Source of the DNA: Lysinibacillus fusiformis
GTDB lineage: Bacteria; Bacillota; Bacilli; Bacillales_A; Planococcaceae
Reading direction: 5' to 3'
NCBI RefSeq assembly: GCF_003049525.1
Contig: NZ_PYWL01000008.1
Span: forward strand, 156,081 to 220,080
Length of the DNA: 64,000 bases
Program-made: the position numbers and the translations under genes
In this document: piece after piece, positions 44,708-54,577 of the stretch
Layout of the letters: every line of letters starts with the position of its first letter
How positions within the stretch are numbered: the first letter of the stretch is position 1
The notes under the pieces: generated by a model
Told to the model about the DNA's origin: nothing
Seen by the model: only the letters and a program-made list of their open reading frames with translations
The model's database searches: none

Positions 44708-45295
44708 TTGCCTATATTTTCCTTTTTAGTTTTTATCACGATTACAAGCTTCACTCCTGGCCCTAACAACTTTATGGCCATGGTATTTGCCAAACAGCAT
44801 GGCTTATCAAAAACGTTGCCCTTCTGTTTTGGTGTGGGAATTGGATTTTTTATCATTATTGCTCTGAGCAGCTTTTTCAACATCGTCATGCTAAATATTT
44901 TACCGACCATTAAATTACCCTTAACCATTTTTGGTGTTGGCTATATGCTATACTTAGCCTTTAAAATTGTGACAAGCAAAGAACAGGAGGAAAGCAACAA
45001 CGTAGAAGAAAGACGGAACTTATTTTTTATAGGAACCTTCTTACAATTTATCAATCCAAAAGGAATACTATTTGGGATTACCGTAGTTGCTACCTACATC
45101 CTTCCTTATAATTCTTCCTACATAAGCTATCTACTATTCTCCCTCTTTTTAGGCTTCATTGGGATCATTAGTACATTTAGTTGGGCATTATGTGGGTCTG
45201 TTTTCCAAAAGGTATTGCAGCAGCATCGACAATTGTTTAATATCATCATGGCTTTATTACTTGTGTATAGTGCCTTTTCAATTGTTGTTCATTAA
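44708..45295 (+). CDS. LysE/RhtB-family amino acid exporter
   Basis: Inner-membrane exporter of 195 aa with about six helices. The N-terminus PIFSFLVFITITSFTPGPNNFMAM carries the conserved TPGPNN-type motif of RhtB/LysE proteins, and QFINPKGILFG is the typical mid-protein block. Start TTG 44708, with only a weak GGTGATGG upstream. It is divergent from a XRE-cupin regulator, a usual pairing for amino-acid efflux genes. Confidence 0.9.
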   Translation: MPIFSFLVFITITSFTPGPNNFMAMVFAKQHGLSKTLPFCFGVGIGFFIIIALSSFFNIVMLNILPTIKLPLTIFGVGYMLYLAFKIVTSKEQEESNNVEERRNLFFIGTFLQFINPKGILFGITVVATYILPYNSSYISYLLFSLFLGFIGIISTFSWALCGSVFQKVLQQHRQLFNIIMALLLVYSAFSIVVH

Positions 45296-45330
45296 AAAAA
45301 CAGCCCTCAACTGTCGAGGGCTGTAGAAAA
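45293..45330. terminator. Bidirectional terminator
   Basis: Perfect 9-bp stem (45300-45308 with 45316-45324). On the minus strand it is followed by seven Ts. It ends both the LysE gene and the small minus-strand gene. Confidence 0.85.
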
Positions 45331-45338
45331 AAGAACTT

Positions 45339-45461
45339 TTATTTTGTATATGTTAAAACCGCATTTTTTTTGAATTTCGCCAAAGCCTCTGTTGCCTCAT
45401 TTTTGTTTGCATACTCAAAAATTCGAACATCCTTTTTATCAAATACTGTAATAACCCACAT
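45339..45461 (-). CDS. Conserved-type 40-residue small protein
   Basis: A 40-aa frame starting MWVITVFDKKDVRIFEYAN and ending LTYTK. GGGAG lies eight bases before the ATG at 45461, and a minus-strand terminator follows the stop directly. Ribosome site, size and terminator argue for a real gene. The sequence resembles short MWVITVFE-type Bacillus proteins I have seen annotated as hypothetical; the function is unknown. It may form a small beta-alpha fold. Confidence 0.7.
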   Translation of the reverse strand: MWVITVFDKKDVRIFEYANKNEATEALAKFKKNAVLTYTK

Positions 45462-45846
45462 GTAAAAAGCTCCCTTCTCTTATTTTTTGTACTATAACAA
45501 TCACTAAAATTTGTGACACTACTCGTCAACTGTTTTACAACAATTCCTTACTTGATTCTTATTTTACGCTGAATTTATGAAAAAGAAAGCTTTATGTGAA
45601 GGTCTTCACAAACTGTTCAATTTCAAACCGCTTTCATTGAACAATTTGTGAATTTCTTTATTTTTTAGGTATAAAACCGGTTTGAGATGTTAGGTTTATC
45701 CGTCATTTTTCACTCACTATCCATTGCATTACGGCTTTTATCCGTAGATTCTTTCTATTGATCCATCATCATTACAACTGTATCCATCTTAAGCAAAAAA
45801 CCGTACGAGTGCACGGTTCTCTTTAGTAGATTTTATTTCTAAAGCC
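45462..45846. other. Intergenic region with the bio operon terminator
   Basis: 385 bp without a gene. It holds the promoter region of the 40-aa gene and, at about 45795-45820, a minus-strand hairpin (AACCGTGC / GTACGGTT, one mismatch) followed by TTTT, which ends the biotin operon. Confidence 0.6.
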
Positions 45847-46842
45847 CTAACAAAATGCTGCCTCTTGCTTTTGCGTTAATTCAATCTCAAAGCCTAAATC
45901 CTCCAACATACGATAATCACTATTGGCTTCCTGGCCTGCAGTTGTTAAATAATCCCCAACAAATATACTATTCGCTGCATAAAGGCCCAGTGGCTGTAGA
46001 GAGCCGAGATTGATTTCACGGCCACCCGAAATTCGAATTTCCTTTGTTGGATTGATGTAACGGAATAATGCCAAGACCTTTAAACAATAACGTGGATTTA
46101 AGTCCCTTGTCCCTTCCAGCTTTGTGCCGTCAATCGCATTTAAAAAGTTAACAGGAATCGAATCTGCATCTAATTGATGGAGGGCACGCGCAATATTGAC
46201 GACATCCTCCCGAGTTTCCTTCATCCCAATAATGGCGCCCGAGCAAGGGGAGATACCATGTTTTTTAACAATCTCTACCGTATTGACACGATCCTCATAC
46301 GTATGTGAAGTCGTAATGAAGGAATGGTGACGCTCAGAGGTATTCAAATTATGGTTGTAGCGATCCACCCCGGCCTCCTTTAATTGCTGTGCCTGTTCTT
46401 CTTTTAGCAAGCCAAGACAGGCACAAACCTTCAAGCCATATTTTTCTTTAATTTCAGCAACTGCCTCGCTTACGACATTGACGTCCTTCCTTGTCGGCCC
46501 ACGACCACTTGCCACAATACAATACGTTCCAATCTTATTGTCAAATGCTCGTTTCGCACCAGCCAAGATTTCCTCTTTCGTAATAAAAGGATATTTTTCA
46601 ATAGGTGCTGTTGATTTAGAGGATTGAGAACAATAGCCACAATCCTCTGGGCAGTAGCCGCTTTTAGCATTCATAATCATATTCAGCTTTACTTTTTTAC
46701 CATAATAATGCCGACGAATAGCAAAGGCACCATCCATCAATTGTAATAGCTCATCATCCTTACTATTTAAAATAGCAAGTGCCTCCTCATTGCTAATGAT
46801 TTTGCCATCAATTACTTCCCGTGCTACCTGTAAAAAATTCAT
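45847..46842 (-). CDS. bioB: Biotin synthase BioB
   Basis: Radical SAM enzyme inserting sulfur into dethiobiotin. The 331-residue protein has the 4Fe-4S motif CPEDCGYCSQ (CxxxCxxC), GRGPTRKDV, HNLNTSERHH and the C-terminal family block RISGGREINLGSLQPLGL; the conserved Arg of the 2Fe-2S site lies in this block. It is last in bioD-bioA-bioY-bioB and overlaps bioY by 4 bp. Confidence 0.97.
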   Translation of the reverse strand: MNFLQVAREVIDGKIISNEEALAILNSKDDELLQLMDGAFAIRRHYYGKKVKLNMIMNAKSGYCPEDCGYCSQSSKSTAPIEKYPFITKEEILAGAKRAFDNKIGTYCIVASGRGPTRKDVNVVSEAVAEIKEKYGLKVCACLGLLKEEQAQQLKEAGVDRYNHNLNTSERHHSFITTSHTYEDRVNTVEIVKKHGISPCSGAIIGMKETREDVVNIARALHQLDADSIPVNFLNAIDGTKLEGTRDLNPRYCLKVLALFRYINPTKEIRISGGREINLGSLQPLGLYAANSIFVGDYLTTAGQEANSDYRMLEDLGFEIELTQKQEAAFC

Positions 46843-47465
46843 ATCATCGTCTCCCCTTCCCCTTGAGAAATACTTTCTCTTCTAGCTGAATGAAATACTT
46901 TATACAATTTCTCTGCTAATAAGCCGGCTGAAATAGCTAAGCCAAAATCAGCAATGATACTGCTTACAAAGCCAACAACAAAAACATGTGACCAGCTTGT
47001 TTTCATATCTAACCAGAAGTTTAAAGCTATATATAAATATGGAACAGCTACAGCATATACAATGAAAAGTCCTAAAATTGTCGCCCCAATAAAATGCTTT
47101 TTCGTTGGCTTTTCAATTCTCTCAACAATCATTCCAATCACATAGGCGGCAATAGCAAAGCCAATAAGATAGCCAAATGTGGGCTGTAATACATAAGTAA
47201 TGCCTCCGCCCTGAGTAAAAACAGGTAGCCCTACTAAGCCAACACCGATATAAACAAGCTGACTATATAATCCATTGCGACTACCTAGTAAACATCCTGC
47301 TAAAAAAACGAAAACAATTTGTAAAGTAAACGGGACAATCGGTAATGGAATTTTAATAAACGCCCCGATCGCCGTTAATGCAGCGAACATGGCAATCATG
47401 ACTAATGCTAATGTAGAATAACGTTTAATCAACCTCCTCCCCCCTATCTTTGAAAAATTGTTCAA
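46839..47465 (-). CDS. bioY: Biotin transporter S component BioY
   Basis: Membrane substrate-capture subunit for biotin of the ECF type. It has about six helices and the family signature [22 protein letters not shown], then [12 protein letters not shown] and [14 protein letters not shown]. The open frame reaches 47465 inside bioA, but the likely start is a TTG at about 47429 giving (M)[15 protein letters not shown], close to a strong GGGGAGGAGG at the bioA stop. No dedicated EcfA/T genes are adjacent; it may share those encoded elsewhere. Confidence 0.93.
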   Translation of the reverse strand: MNNFSKIGGRRLIKRYSTLALVMIAMFAALTAIGAFIKIPLPIVPFTLQIVFVFLAGCLLGSRNGLYSQLVYIGVGLVGLPVFTQGGGITYVLQPTFGYLIGFAIAAYVIGMIVERIEKPTKKHFIGATILGLFIVYAVAVPYLYIALNFWLDMKTSWSHVFVVGFVSSIIADFGLAISAGLLAEKLYKVFHSARRESISQGEGETMI

Positions 47466-48801
47466 TCGTTTCTTTCGTTGTTTTCATCATGAACGTCATT
47501 TCTTCATTTGAAATGATATAAGGTGGCATAAAATACAAAATATTGCCAAGAGGTCGTATGAGTAGACCTTTTACTAATGCTTGTTGATAAATTTGGTAAC
47601 CAATTCGTTCTTCACTGGCAAATGGCTCCTTCGTCTGACGGTCTGCAACAAGTTCTATAGCCCCCACTAAACCAACTTGTCTGTACTCACCCACATAAGG
47701 CATATCATCAAATGCTGCCATTGCTAGCTCTCGCATTTGTTGCCCCTTGCGTTGAATCATGTCCATTATTTGCTCTTCTTCAAATATTGTTAATACTTCC
47801 AGCGCCACACGACATGCCAATGTATTACCAGAATAGCTATGAGAATGTAAAAATGCTTTCATTGTCCCATATTCATCATAAAATGCGTTATACACTTCAT
47901 TACTTGTGAGGACAGCAGATAATGGTAAATAGCCGCCTGTTATGCCTTTGGATAAACACATAAAATCAGGTGTGATATTCGCCTGCTCACAGGCAAACAT
48001 TGTTCCTGTACGACCGAATCCAACAGCTATTTCATCAGCAATTAGATGAACATCGTATTGTGAGCATAATGCTCGAAGCCGTTTTAAATAAATGGGTGGA
48101 TACATTTTCATCCCTGCTGCTGCCTGAATAAGTGGTTCTATAATAACTGCCGCGATTTCCTCATGATGCACCTTGAGCTGTTCTTCTACGAATTGACTGC
48201 ATGGTGCGTCACAGCTTTCTGGTACTTTCTGAAACGGGCAACGGAAACAATCCGGCCCCTGGGCACGTACAGTATCCAATAAAAGTGGCTCAAATACTTC
48301 ATTGTACAGTCCTACCCCTCCTACAGATAAAGCACCAATGGTTTCACCATGATACGCATCTGTAAACGCTAGAAATCTAGTCTTTGTTTGTTTTCCAGTT
48401 TGCATATGGTATTGAAAGCTCATCTTCAATGCCACTTCAACGGCAGAAGAGCCGTTATCCGCAAGAAACACTTTATGTAAACCAGGTGGTGCTAAAGCGA
48501 CTAGTTTTTCAGCTAACCGAATAGCCGGTTCATGTGTAAAATTAGCAAAAATCGTATGCTCCAACGTAAAGGCTTGATGACTTAAGGCTTGACTGATCCG
48601 CGGATTGGCATGTCCAAATAAATTTACCCACCATGAGGAAACTGCGTCCAAATAGCGTTTATCATGCTCATCATAAAGCCACACACCTTGTCCTTTTTTT
48701 ATGACGATTGGCGGAAATGCTTCGTAATCTTTCATTTGCGAGCACGGATGCCAAATATGCTGTAAATCTCTAGCTTGTAAGTCAGTTATTTCTCGTATCA
48801 T
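47425..48801 (-). CDS. bioA: Adenosylmethionine-8-amino-7-oxononanoate aminotransferase BioA
   Basis: PLP enzyme that converts KAPA to DAPA using SAM as amino donor. About 458 aa: [17 protein letters not shown] at the N-terminus, [27 protein letters not shown], the [13 protein letters not shown] block, [14 protein letters not shown], and the PLP lysine in [16 protein letters not shown] use the ATG at 48801 with AAAGG ten bases upstream; ATGs at 48807 and 48819 are also in frame. It overlaps the bioD end. Confidence 0.96.
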   Translation of the reverse strand: MIREITDLQARDLQHIWHPCSQMKDYEAFPPIVIKKGQGVWLYDEHDKRYLDAVSSWWVNLFGHANPRISQALSHQAFTLEHTIFANFTHEPAIRLAEKLVALAPPGLHKVFLADNGSSAVEVALKMSFQYHMQTGKQTKTRFLAFTDAYHGETIGALSVGGVGLYNEVFEPLLLDTVRAQGPDCFRCPFQKVPESCDAPCSQFVEEQLKVHHEEIAAVIIEPLIQAAAGMKMYPPIYLKRLRALCSQYDVHLIADEIAVGFGRTGTMFACEQANITPDFMCLSKGITGGYLPLSAVLTSNEVYNAFYDEYGTMKAFLHSHSYSGNTLACRVALEVLTIFEEEQIMDMIQRKGQQMRELAMAAFDDMPYVGEYRQVGLVGAIELVADRQTKEPFASEERIGYQIYQQALVKGLLIRPLGNILYFMPPYIISNEEMTFMMKTTKETIEQFFKDRGEEVD

Positions 48802-49486
48802 TTCCATAAAGCCTTTCAAATAATGTTGTGTGTGTAATGTTGATATTCACTAGCTGTGAAATGTCCTGAAGACGTGGAATAACCGCATAGGGCAAAGGGT
48901 GATACTGTAAAATCGTTTTTATATTGTCCTGTTCCATCATACTGCCCGTGTCACCATTAAAAACAATGCCAAGAACGTCAATCTGGCGTGATTGCAATGC
49001 CTCCATCGTTAACAAGGTGTGATTGATGGTCCCAAGGGATGTCCTAGTAACAAGCACTACTGGCAATTTGCTACTCACAATGACATCGAGCAGTGTGATG
49101 CTTTGTTGAACATCTAAAGGCACAAACAATCCACCTGCTCCCTCAGCTATAACGACATCGTAGGATTCTTGTAAGCATTGAATACGCTGTAAAAGATTTT
49201 CTACATCAATTTGCTGTCCCTCCAGTTGAGCAGCAAAATGAGGCGATGCGGCTTCCTTAAACGAATAGCCATTCATATGCTCTTTATTTAAAGCTTGCAA
49301 GGAATACTTCTCATACATAGCCGTATCAGCATAATAGCTATGCAAATTGTCGTATACCTCTCCTGTTTGCACAGGCTTAAAAGGTGTAATTTTCAACCCC
49401 AGCCTTTGCAATTGACACATCAACAATGTGGTGACAATCGTCTTACCAACATCTGTATCAGTACCGACAACCCAAAAATGTTGCAT
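48782..49486 (-). CDS. bioD: Dethiobiotin synthetase BioD
   Basis: ATP-dependent carboxylase closing the ureido ring of dethiobiotin, 234 aa. The N-terminal P-loop is [11 protein letters not shown]; further motifs are KPVQTGE and [11 protein letters not shown], the standard BioD set. It is the first gene of the biotin operon, with GGAGG upstream of the ATG and the BirA operator/promoter at 49511-49560. Confidence 0.96.
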   Translation of the reverse strand: MQHFWVVGTDTDVGKTIVTTLLMCQLQRLGLKITPFKPVQTGEVYDNLHSYYADTAMYEKYSLQALNKEHMNGYSFKEAASPHFAAQLEGQQIDVENLLQRIQCLQESYDVVIAEGAGGLFVPLDVQQSITLLDVIVSSKLPVVLVTRTSLGTINHTLLTMEALQSRQIDVLGIVFNGDTGSMMEQDNIKTILQYHPLPYAVIPRLQDISQLVNINITHTTLFERLYGNDTRNN

Positions 49487-49510
49487 TGTTAACCTCCCTC
49501 CTCTTTTTAA

Positions 49511-49560
49511 GTTAACCTAAGACACTTTAAAAGTTAACACATTTATTTTCTTTTTGTAAA
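49511..49560 (-). promoter_or_regulatory. Biotin operon promoter with BirA-type operator
   Basis: Minus strand: -35 TTTACA (49555-49560), 17-bp spacer, -10 TTAACT (49532-49537). Two GTTAAC half-sites (49533-49538 and 49511-49516) form the dyad GTTAACTTTT...AGGTTAAC typical of Bacillus BirA boxes. The first half-site overlaps the -10, so holo-BirA would block initiation. Confidence 0.82.
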
Positions 49561-49750
49561 TGCCTATTCTTTAATTTCTCAGAAACTTGTACAAAAATAA
49601 CAAAATCTTGTCATAGCTCCTTGAAAAGTTAGACCTTTCAAGGAATGCACCAACTTAATATGTTTTTTCATAAAATAAAGTAGGAGATACTTCTTAAATG
49701 AAAGGAGTTTTATCTAGCTGTGTAGTATTACACTATATGGGGGTGGTTGT

Positions 49751-50215
49751 ATGTTTGGGATTTTTAAAGACGCAGAGAAAAGCATTGATACATATGAACA
49801 AGTGCATACAATTTTAAAATCATTGCTTACCTATGAACTAAGAGAATTACCGACTCGCTATGAATTTTGGTATCGTGTAGCTATTCGCCAGGAGGAGTGT
49901 CGTAGTCTTCAGTCGGAACATCGTGCAAAAATTTCGATGACCTCTGCAGTAGGACGTTTTCATCAAAAACAATATGAGGCGATGACCAAGAAACTAGCCA
50001 AACTGGAGCGCCTGGCTGATATCTATAAATTATTTTGTTTGGAGGAAGAACGAGCGAATCTAAACCATCGACTATCCTTCCATCAAGAAGACATTGCCGC
50101 ACTATACGATCACATTCAGCATAAAGAGCTTTATACGTATTGCGACTCGGTTCAACTGCAATTTTGGGAAGCCATCCGCGATGATATTTTACAAGCAATC
50201 GCAGACCTTGATTAA
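49751..50215 (+). CDS. Hypothetical protein, helical
   Basis: A 154-aa protein I do not recognise. It starts MFGIFKDAEKSIDTYEQVH, is rich in charged residues and leucine, and is probably almost all alpha-helical, with a possible coiled coil near 60-120 (KQYEAMTKKLAKLERLADI). No signal peptide or membrane segment. GGGGGTGG lies just upstream of the ATG. It stands alone, convergent with the membrane-protein gene. Confidence 0.7.
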   Translation: MFGIFKDAEKSIDTYEQVHTILKSLLTYELRELPTRYEFWYRVAIRQEECRSLQSEHRAKISMTSAVGRFHQKQYEAMTKKLAKLERLADIYKLFCLEEERANLNHRLSFHQEDIAALYDHIQHKELYTYCDSVQLQFWEAIRDDILQAIADLD

Positions 50216-50251
50216 ATAAAAAAAGCCAACGTTTTTATTCAAAACGTTGGC
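50216..50251 (-). terminator. Intrinsic terminator of the 50263-51303 gene
   Basis: Perfect 11-bp stem (50225-50235 with 50241-50251) followed on the minus strand by a run of Ts. Confidence 0.85.
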
Positions 50252-50262
50252 GATACATATAT

Positions 50263-51303
50263 TTAGGCAAAATGCTTTGACATTTTTAGTTGAAGCATTT
50301 GTTTAAATTCTTGTGACTGATCAACTTTAATCGCTACTTGATGATAGCTTTTTTTAATGCCTAACATAAAGGTCACTTCCACTGGCTCTTTCATTTTTAA
50401 AATAACGTGCGGATAAGCTTCACCAAAATCACGTGCCACGAAATCTATCGTATCCTTTGATAATTTTCCTTCTAACTGTACCTTATCCTCTACGATCTCT
50501 TCAATTTTATTAAAGTCGATTTCTGTACGCTTCATTAAACCTAGCGAAATATATATTGTCTCGTCTGTTACGTATACAGGATTTAATCGAACCGCCTGCA
50601 TATCTGCGATAAAAAAGATGACTGTATACACATTAAAAATGAGCAAAATAATGGAAAGGATCATAGACTTCTCATGTAGCCACCAGTGAATGCCAATTGT
50701 TTCAATCACAATACCGTGGATAATCATCAGTTGAAAAGCGATATAGCTTGAATTTTTATGCAAAGTAAAACCGGGTCGTTCTTGTCGCTTCCAGCTAGCA
50801 AATCCATAATAAAGGACAAGTAAATCGGAACAAACCATTTGAATGACAGGATGCTGCGGTATTTGTTTTTCCACAGCTTTTGAAAATGAAAATAAATCTG
50901 GTAATGAACTGGCGCGTACATCGGCAAGAACCCTTGGCAAATAGCGTACAAGGGTAGCAATGAGAAAAATTTCCAATACGATCATCATGCCTTCAATGGC
51001 AAAGCCTGCCCACGTGACTGCGACAAATGGCTGAAGATGCTCTATCGGAATGATAAAACGTGCGGCAAGACAGCCAATTGCAGCTAATAAAATGGCTTGC
51101 TTTAATGAAAACTTCCCTTTATAAAACATCCATAATACAGGTATGATGACTACTAAATCAATAAGGGAACCTAGGACAACTCCATTTGTTTCAATTGGCA
51201 AGATGGAAGAACCAAGCCCCGTATTATAAAGCGTATAATTGCTGACTAACACGATGAATAAAAAGGCTAGCCATATATGCTGCTTTTTCCTTAAAACCAT
51301 CAT
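50263..51303 (-). CDS. Polytopic membrane protein of unknown function
   Basis: About 346 aa. The first ~240 residues hold roughly seven or eight hydrophobic segments (for example WLAFLFIVLVSNYTLY, LIDLVVIIPVLWMFY, IILLIFNVYTVIFFI). The last ~110 form a soluble domain with EIDFNKIEEIVEDKVQLEG, resembling a PH-like (bPH) beta domain. Relatives in Bacillales are often mis-named beta-carotene monooxygenase; no such active site is seen. I use the ATG at 51303, about nine bases after GGGGGG. Confidence 0.7.
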   Translation of the reverse strand: MMVLRKKQHIWLAFLFIVLVSNYTLYNTGLGSSILPIETNGVVLGSLIDLVVIIPVLWMFYKGKFSLKQAILLAAIGCLAARFIIPIEHLQPFVAVTWAGFAIEGMMIVLEIFLIATLVRYLPRVLADVRASSLPDLFSFSKAVEKQIPQHPVIQMVCSDLLVLYYGFASWKRQERPGFTLHKNSSYIAFQLMIIHGIVIETIGIHWWLHEKSMILSIILLIFNVYTVIFFIADMQAVRLNPVYVTDETIYISLGLMKRTEIDFNKIEEIVEDKVQLEGKLSKDTIDFVARDFGEAYPHVILKMKEPVEVTFMLGIKKSYHQVAIKVDQSQEFKQMLQLKMSKHFA

Positions 51304-51411
51304 TCTAACGCCCCCCACATACTATTAATTTCACTTTATTGTAAATGGTGAATCATGTATAGATTACAGGCATAAATAATCATATTTTTTCCATTTACGT
51401 TCAAGATTTTT

Positions 51412-52305
51412 TCACAATTTAATATTTTGCAGGAATTTCTTGCGATAAACATGTGGTGAATAGCCTGTATATTCTTTAAACTTCTCAATATAATAGCTGA
51501 CTGTACTAAAGCCTGTATTGGCAGCTATAATCGTGACGGTTTGCTCGTCATCCCTCAATAATTCAATACTTTTGCGCAGTCGATATTGTAATAAATAAGT
51601 AAATGGTGTCAGTCCAATTATTTTCTTAAAATAACGACTACACTCAGCCCTACTTACATACACATGCTTCGCTAAATCCTCTAACGTTATTTTTTGCTGA
51701 TAGTGCGTATGTAAAAAATTTAGCATCACTTTAGCCCGTTCTTGTTGCACAATGATCGAGGGGTCTATAATCTCTTCAGTTAGCAAAGATTGGGTTAACA
51801 TCAATTCCCAAATGTATAGCAGCTCTCTCCATACTTTTAGTTGATAAAAGGCATCTTGCTCTCGCAAAATATCAGCCATACATGCCACTTTTTGTGATAG
51901 CTCCTTTGTAAGCTTGACGTATGGCAGTCGCTGATTCGTTAAATAAGGTTGAACATAATTAGTTATAAAAATACTGCCTTCATGTCCACCGATGATTATA
52001 GGATCTACATTTATACAGTAAACAATAGCCTGCTCCATTTGAAATGGCTTTGCCTCATGTAATTGTGAGGCGTTGATGAATAGCCCTTCCCCCTCCTCTA
52101 AAACTATAACATTCGCTCCTATCCGATACTTAGCACGTCCACTTTTGAGATATACAAATTGAATTTCTTTATGCCAATGAAGCGGTAGAAAATCCATACT
52201 ATCCATTCTCATTGTTGTTTCATACAAGGCAACTGGAAATTCTTTCGATCCATGCAATGTTAGCTCTTGTAAATCTTTCGCAACTTTTATATGTGTTAAA
52301 GGCAT
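51412..52305 (-). CDS. AraC-family regulator with N-terminal cupin-like domain
   Basis: About 297 aa. The N-terminal ~150 residues are an AraC-type sensing domain (PLHWHKEIQFVYLKSGRAKYRIG, EGEGLFINASQLHE). The C-terminal ~100 residues are the double HTH (HYQQKITLEDLAKHVYVSRAECSRYFKKI and IIAANTGFSTVSYYIEKFKEYTGYSP). I use the ATG at 52305, eight bases after GAGG. It is divergent from the EamA transporter gene and probably controls it; the gap contains a TTAACATGTTAA palindrome at 52333-52344. Confidence 0.9.
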   Translation of the reverse strand: MPLTHIKVAKDLQELTLHGSKEFPVALYETTMRMDSMDFLPLHWHKEIQFVYLKSGRAKYRIGANVIVLEEGEGLFINASQLHEAKPFQMEQAIVYCINVDPIIIGGHEGSIFITNYVQPYLTNQRLPYVKLTKELSQKVACMADILREQDAFYQLKVWRELLYIWELMLTQSLLTEEIIDPSIIVQQERAKVMLNFLHTHYQQKITLEDLAKHVYVSRAECSRYFKKIIGLTPFTYLLQYRLRKSIELLRDDEQTVTIIAANTGFSTVSYYIEKFKEYTGYSPHVYRKKFLQNIKL

Positions 52306-52412
52306 TCTCATCACCTCAATATATTGATATTTTTAACATGTTAACACGATATTTATTGGTTTATGGATCGCTTATAATCACTTTATATTGATAGTTTAGG
52401 AGATGTTCATCC

Positions 52413-53330
52413 ATGAATCAAATCATCCCAAAAAATCGGTCCCTCGGTTTTTTACTAGTTATCCTCGGGGCAAGTTTTTGGGGAATCGGTGGAACCGTAG
52501 CCCAAAGACTGTTTCAGCAGGAGCAAATAGCTGTAGAATGGCTAGTTTCTAGTCGTCTACTTTTGTCTGGTCTATTACTCATAGGAATATATAAAATAAC
52601 CCATCGACAAGGGTCAATATTTGTAATGTGGCGGACAAAACAAAATGCAATGAGACAACTTCTATTTAGTTTACTCGGCATGCTTGCTGTCCAATATACG
52701 TATATGATGTCTATTTCTATTGGAAATTCAGCAGTAGCCACGCTTCTACAATATTTAGCACCGTTGTTCATTATGGCGTATTACTTCTTATCTAAGCAAA
52801 GCCCGCTGACAAAACAGGATAGTATTGCTGTTACACTTACGCTTGTGGGAACCTTTTTATTATTAACAAATGGGTCCTTTTCAACACTGTCAGTTCCTTT
52901 TATGGCGGTCTTCTGGGGTGTAGTATCAGGACTTTCAGTTGCCTTTTATACACTATATGCAGTTCCACTTCTCCAGCAATTTCATTCCTTACTTGTTGTA
53001 GGTTGGTCCATGATCATTGGGGGAATCGTTATGAGTTTTTTCCATCCACCATGGGCTATTGATGTATCAGACTGGACATTTTCTACGATTGCCTATTTTC
53101 TTTTTATTATTATATTCGGCACCATGCTAGCTTTTTGGTTTTATATTGCTAGCTTGCATTATTTATCCCCAAAGGAGTCAAGCTTGTTAGGTAGTTTAGA
53201 ACCATTAATGGCCGTCATCACAAGTGTATGGTGGTTAAAAATAAGCTTTGGAGGTTATCAATTTATTGGCACTTTGCTCATTCTTCTAATGATTCTATAT
53301 CTCACAGTGTTTCAGAAGAAACAGGCTTAA
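52413..53330 (+). CDS. EamA/DMT-family transporter
   Basis: Ten-helix drug/metabolite transporter of 305 aa made of two EamA repeats (GFLLVILGASFWGIGGTVAQ near the start; second repeat from about residue 155, FMAVFWGVVSGLSVAFYTLY). SLLGSLEPLMAVITSVWW is the typical conserved C-terminal block. Substrate unknown; amino-acid or metabolite export is common. AGGAG precedes the ATG at ten bases. Confidence 0.9.
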   Translation: MNQIIPKNRSLGFLLVILGASFWGIGGTVAQRLFQQEQIAVEWLVSSRLLLSGLLLIGIYKITHRQGSIFVMWRTKQNAMRQLLFSLLGMLAVQYTYMMSISIGNSAVATLLQYLAPLFIMAYYFLSKQSPLTKQDSIAVTLTLVGTFLLLTNGSFSTLSVPFMAVFWGVVSGLSVAFYTLYAVPLLQQFHSLLVVGWSMIIGGIVMSFFHPPWAIDVSDWTFSTIAYFLFIIIFGTMLAFWFYIASLHYLSPKESSLLGSLEPLMAVITSVWWLKISFGGYQFIGTLLILLMILYLTVFQKKQA

Positions 53331-53495
53331 ACACCCAAATATCTGATTTTTCTAATTTCATGTAGTTAATACCTCCTATATTAAATATTGGTTTATATAA
53401 ATTTATACATAAAATTTACATATTTCATATATCTTTTCTCCTTGTTTGTCTACTATACTGAAAATAAATGACAAACAAAAAAGGAGGTATTATTG

Positions 53496-54548
53496 ATGAA
53501 TAAAAAAGTTATTTTTTTCGAGGTTGAGGGTGGCACAGATAAAGGACCAGATGGCTATCGTCCAGATACAATGCCGATGGTGGAAGCTTTAAAGCAACGT
53601 GGACAAGATGCAGAGGTGCTTTTTTTTGATAATGCAAAAAAACAGCAAATTTTTGACTACGTGAAGGAACATGGTGCTGCCTATGTATCACGTATAAACC
53701 CTGGCAATTTACAACATGAAGAAGAATATTTTGCGATGCTCCGAGAACTTTGCCAAGTCGGCGTAATGGGCATGCCACATCCCGATGCGATGATTAGCTA
53801 TGGCTCTAAAGATGTATTATCCAAGCTGATTGCTACTAATTTAGTACCTGATGATACGTTCGCCTATTATACGATTGAGGCATTTAAAGCGCAATTTCCT
53901 ACTTCACTAGCATTAACAGAACGTGTTCTGAAGCAAAATCGTGGTTCTACAGGTGAAGGTATTTGGCGTGTAAAATTAGTAGAACCTCTAGCTGAAGGAA
54001 TGACTGAAGTTCCACTAGATGCACAAATTAAATGTACGGAAGCGAAAGATAATCATGTTGAATATTGGTCGCTTGGAGACTTTATGACATTCTGTGAGCC
54101 CTATATTACTGGACTGAATGGTATGTTGATCGATATGCGTTTTCTTCCTCGTATTACAGAAGGTGAAGTTCGCTTATTGATGTTGCGCAATCACCCTGTT
54201 CACGTGGTACATAAAAAACCTGCTAATACTGAGGATGCCTTTAGTGCAACATTATTCTCAGGTGCACAATATCGCTATGATTCACCAAAGGATTGGCAAG
54301 AGCTGGTCGAAAACTTTTTATCGCAACTCCCTCAAGTAACGAGCCTATTAGGGGGTTATGACTTACCACTAATCTGGACAGCTGATTTTATGTTAGATAC
54401 GGATGAAGCTGGAGCAGATTGCTATATATTAGGTGAAATGAATTGTTCTTGTGTGGGCTTTACGTCAGAGCTTACCTTAGCACATCAAGTAGCAGAAGAA
54501 ATTTTGGCCTGTCTCCAAGAGCAGTCAACAGTCGTTTCACCATCATAA
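53496..54548 (+). CDS. Cj0069-family protein (ATP-grasp-like)
   Basis: Protein of 350 aa similar, in motifs I recall, to the Cj0069/DUF6815 group. Visible features: VIFFEVEGGTDKGPDGYRPDT at the N-terminus, SRINPGNL, LKQNRGSTGEGIWRVKL (resembling an ATP-grasp loop), LIDMRFLPRI and a C-terminal ILGEMNCSCVGFTSEL with conserved Glu and Asn in the metal-binding positions of ATP-grasp enzymes. The biochemical role is not known. AAAGGAGG lies upstream; I choose the ATG at 53496 over an adjacent TTG. Confidence 0.75.
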   Translation: MNKKVIFFEVEGGTDKGPDGYRPDTMPMVEALKQRGQDAEVLFFDNAKKQQIFDYVKEHGAAYVSRINPGNLQHEEEYFAMLRELCQVGVMGMPHPDAMISYGSKDVLSKLIATNLVPDDTFAYYTIEAFKAQFPTSLALTERVLKQNRGSTGEGIWRVKLVEPLAEGMTEVPLDAQIKCTEAKDNHVEYWSLGDFMTFCEPYITGLNGMLIDMRFLPRITEGEVRLLMLRNHPVHVVHKKPANTEDAFSATLFSGAQYRYDSPKDWQELVENFLSQLPQVTSLLGGYDLPLIWTADFMLDTDEAGADCYILGEMNCSCVGFTSELTLAHQVAEEILACLQEQSTVVSPS

Positions 54549-54550
54549 AA

Positions 54551-54577
54551 AAAGTGCGATCTGAGTGATCGCACTTT
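54551..54577. terminator. Bidirectional terminator
   Basis: Perfect 11-bp stem (54551-54561 with 54567-54577), 5-nt loop, A-run before and T-run at the end, between convergent genes. Confidence 0.88.

Noticed and set aside
49881..50198. Minus-strand 105-codon frame
   Set aside because: Antisense to the 154-aa helical protein gene, which has a better start.
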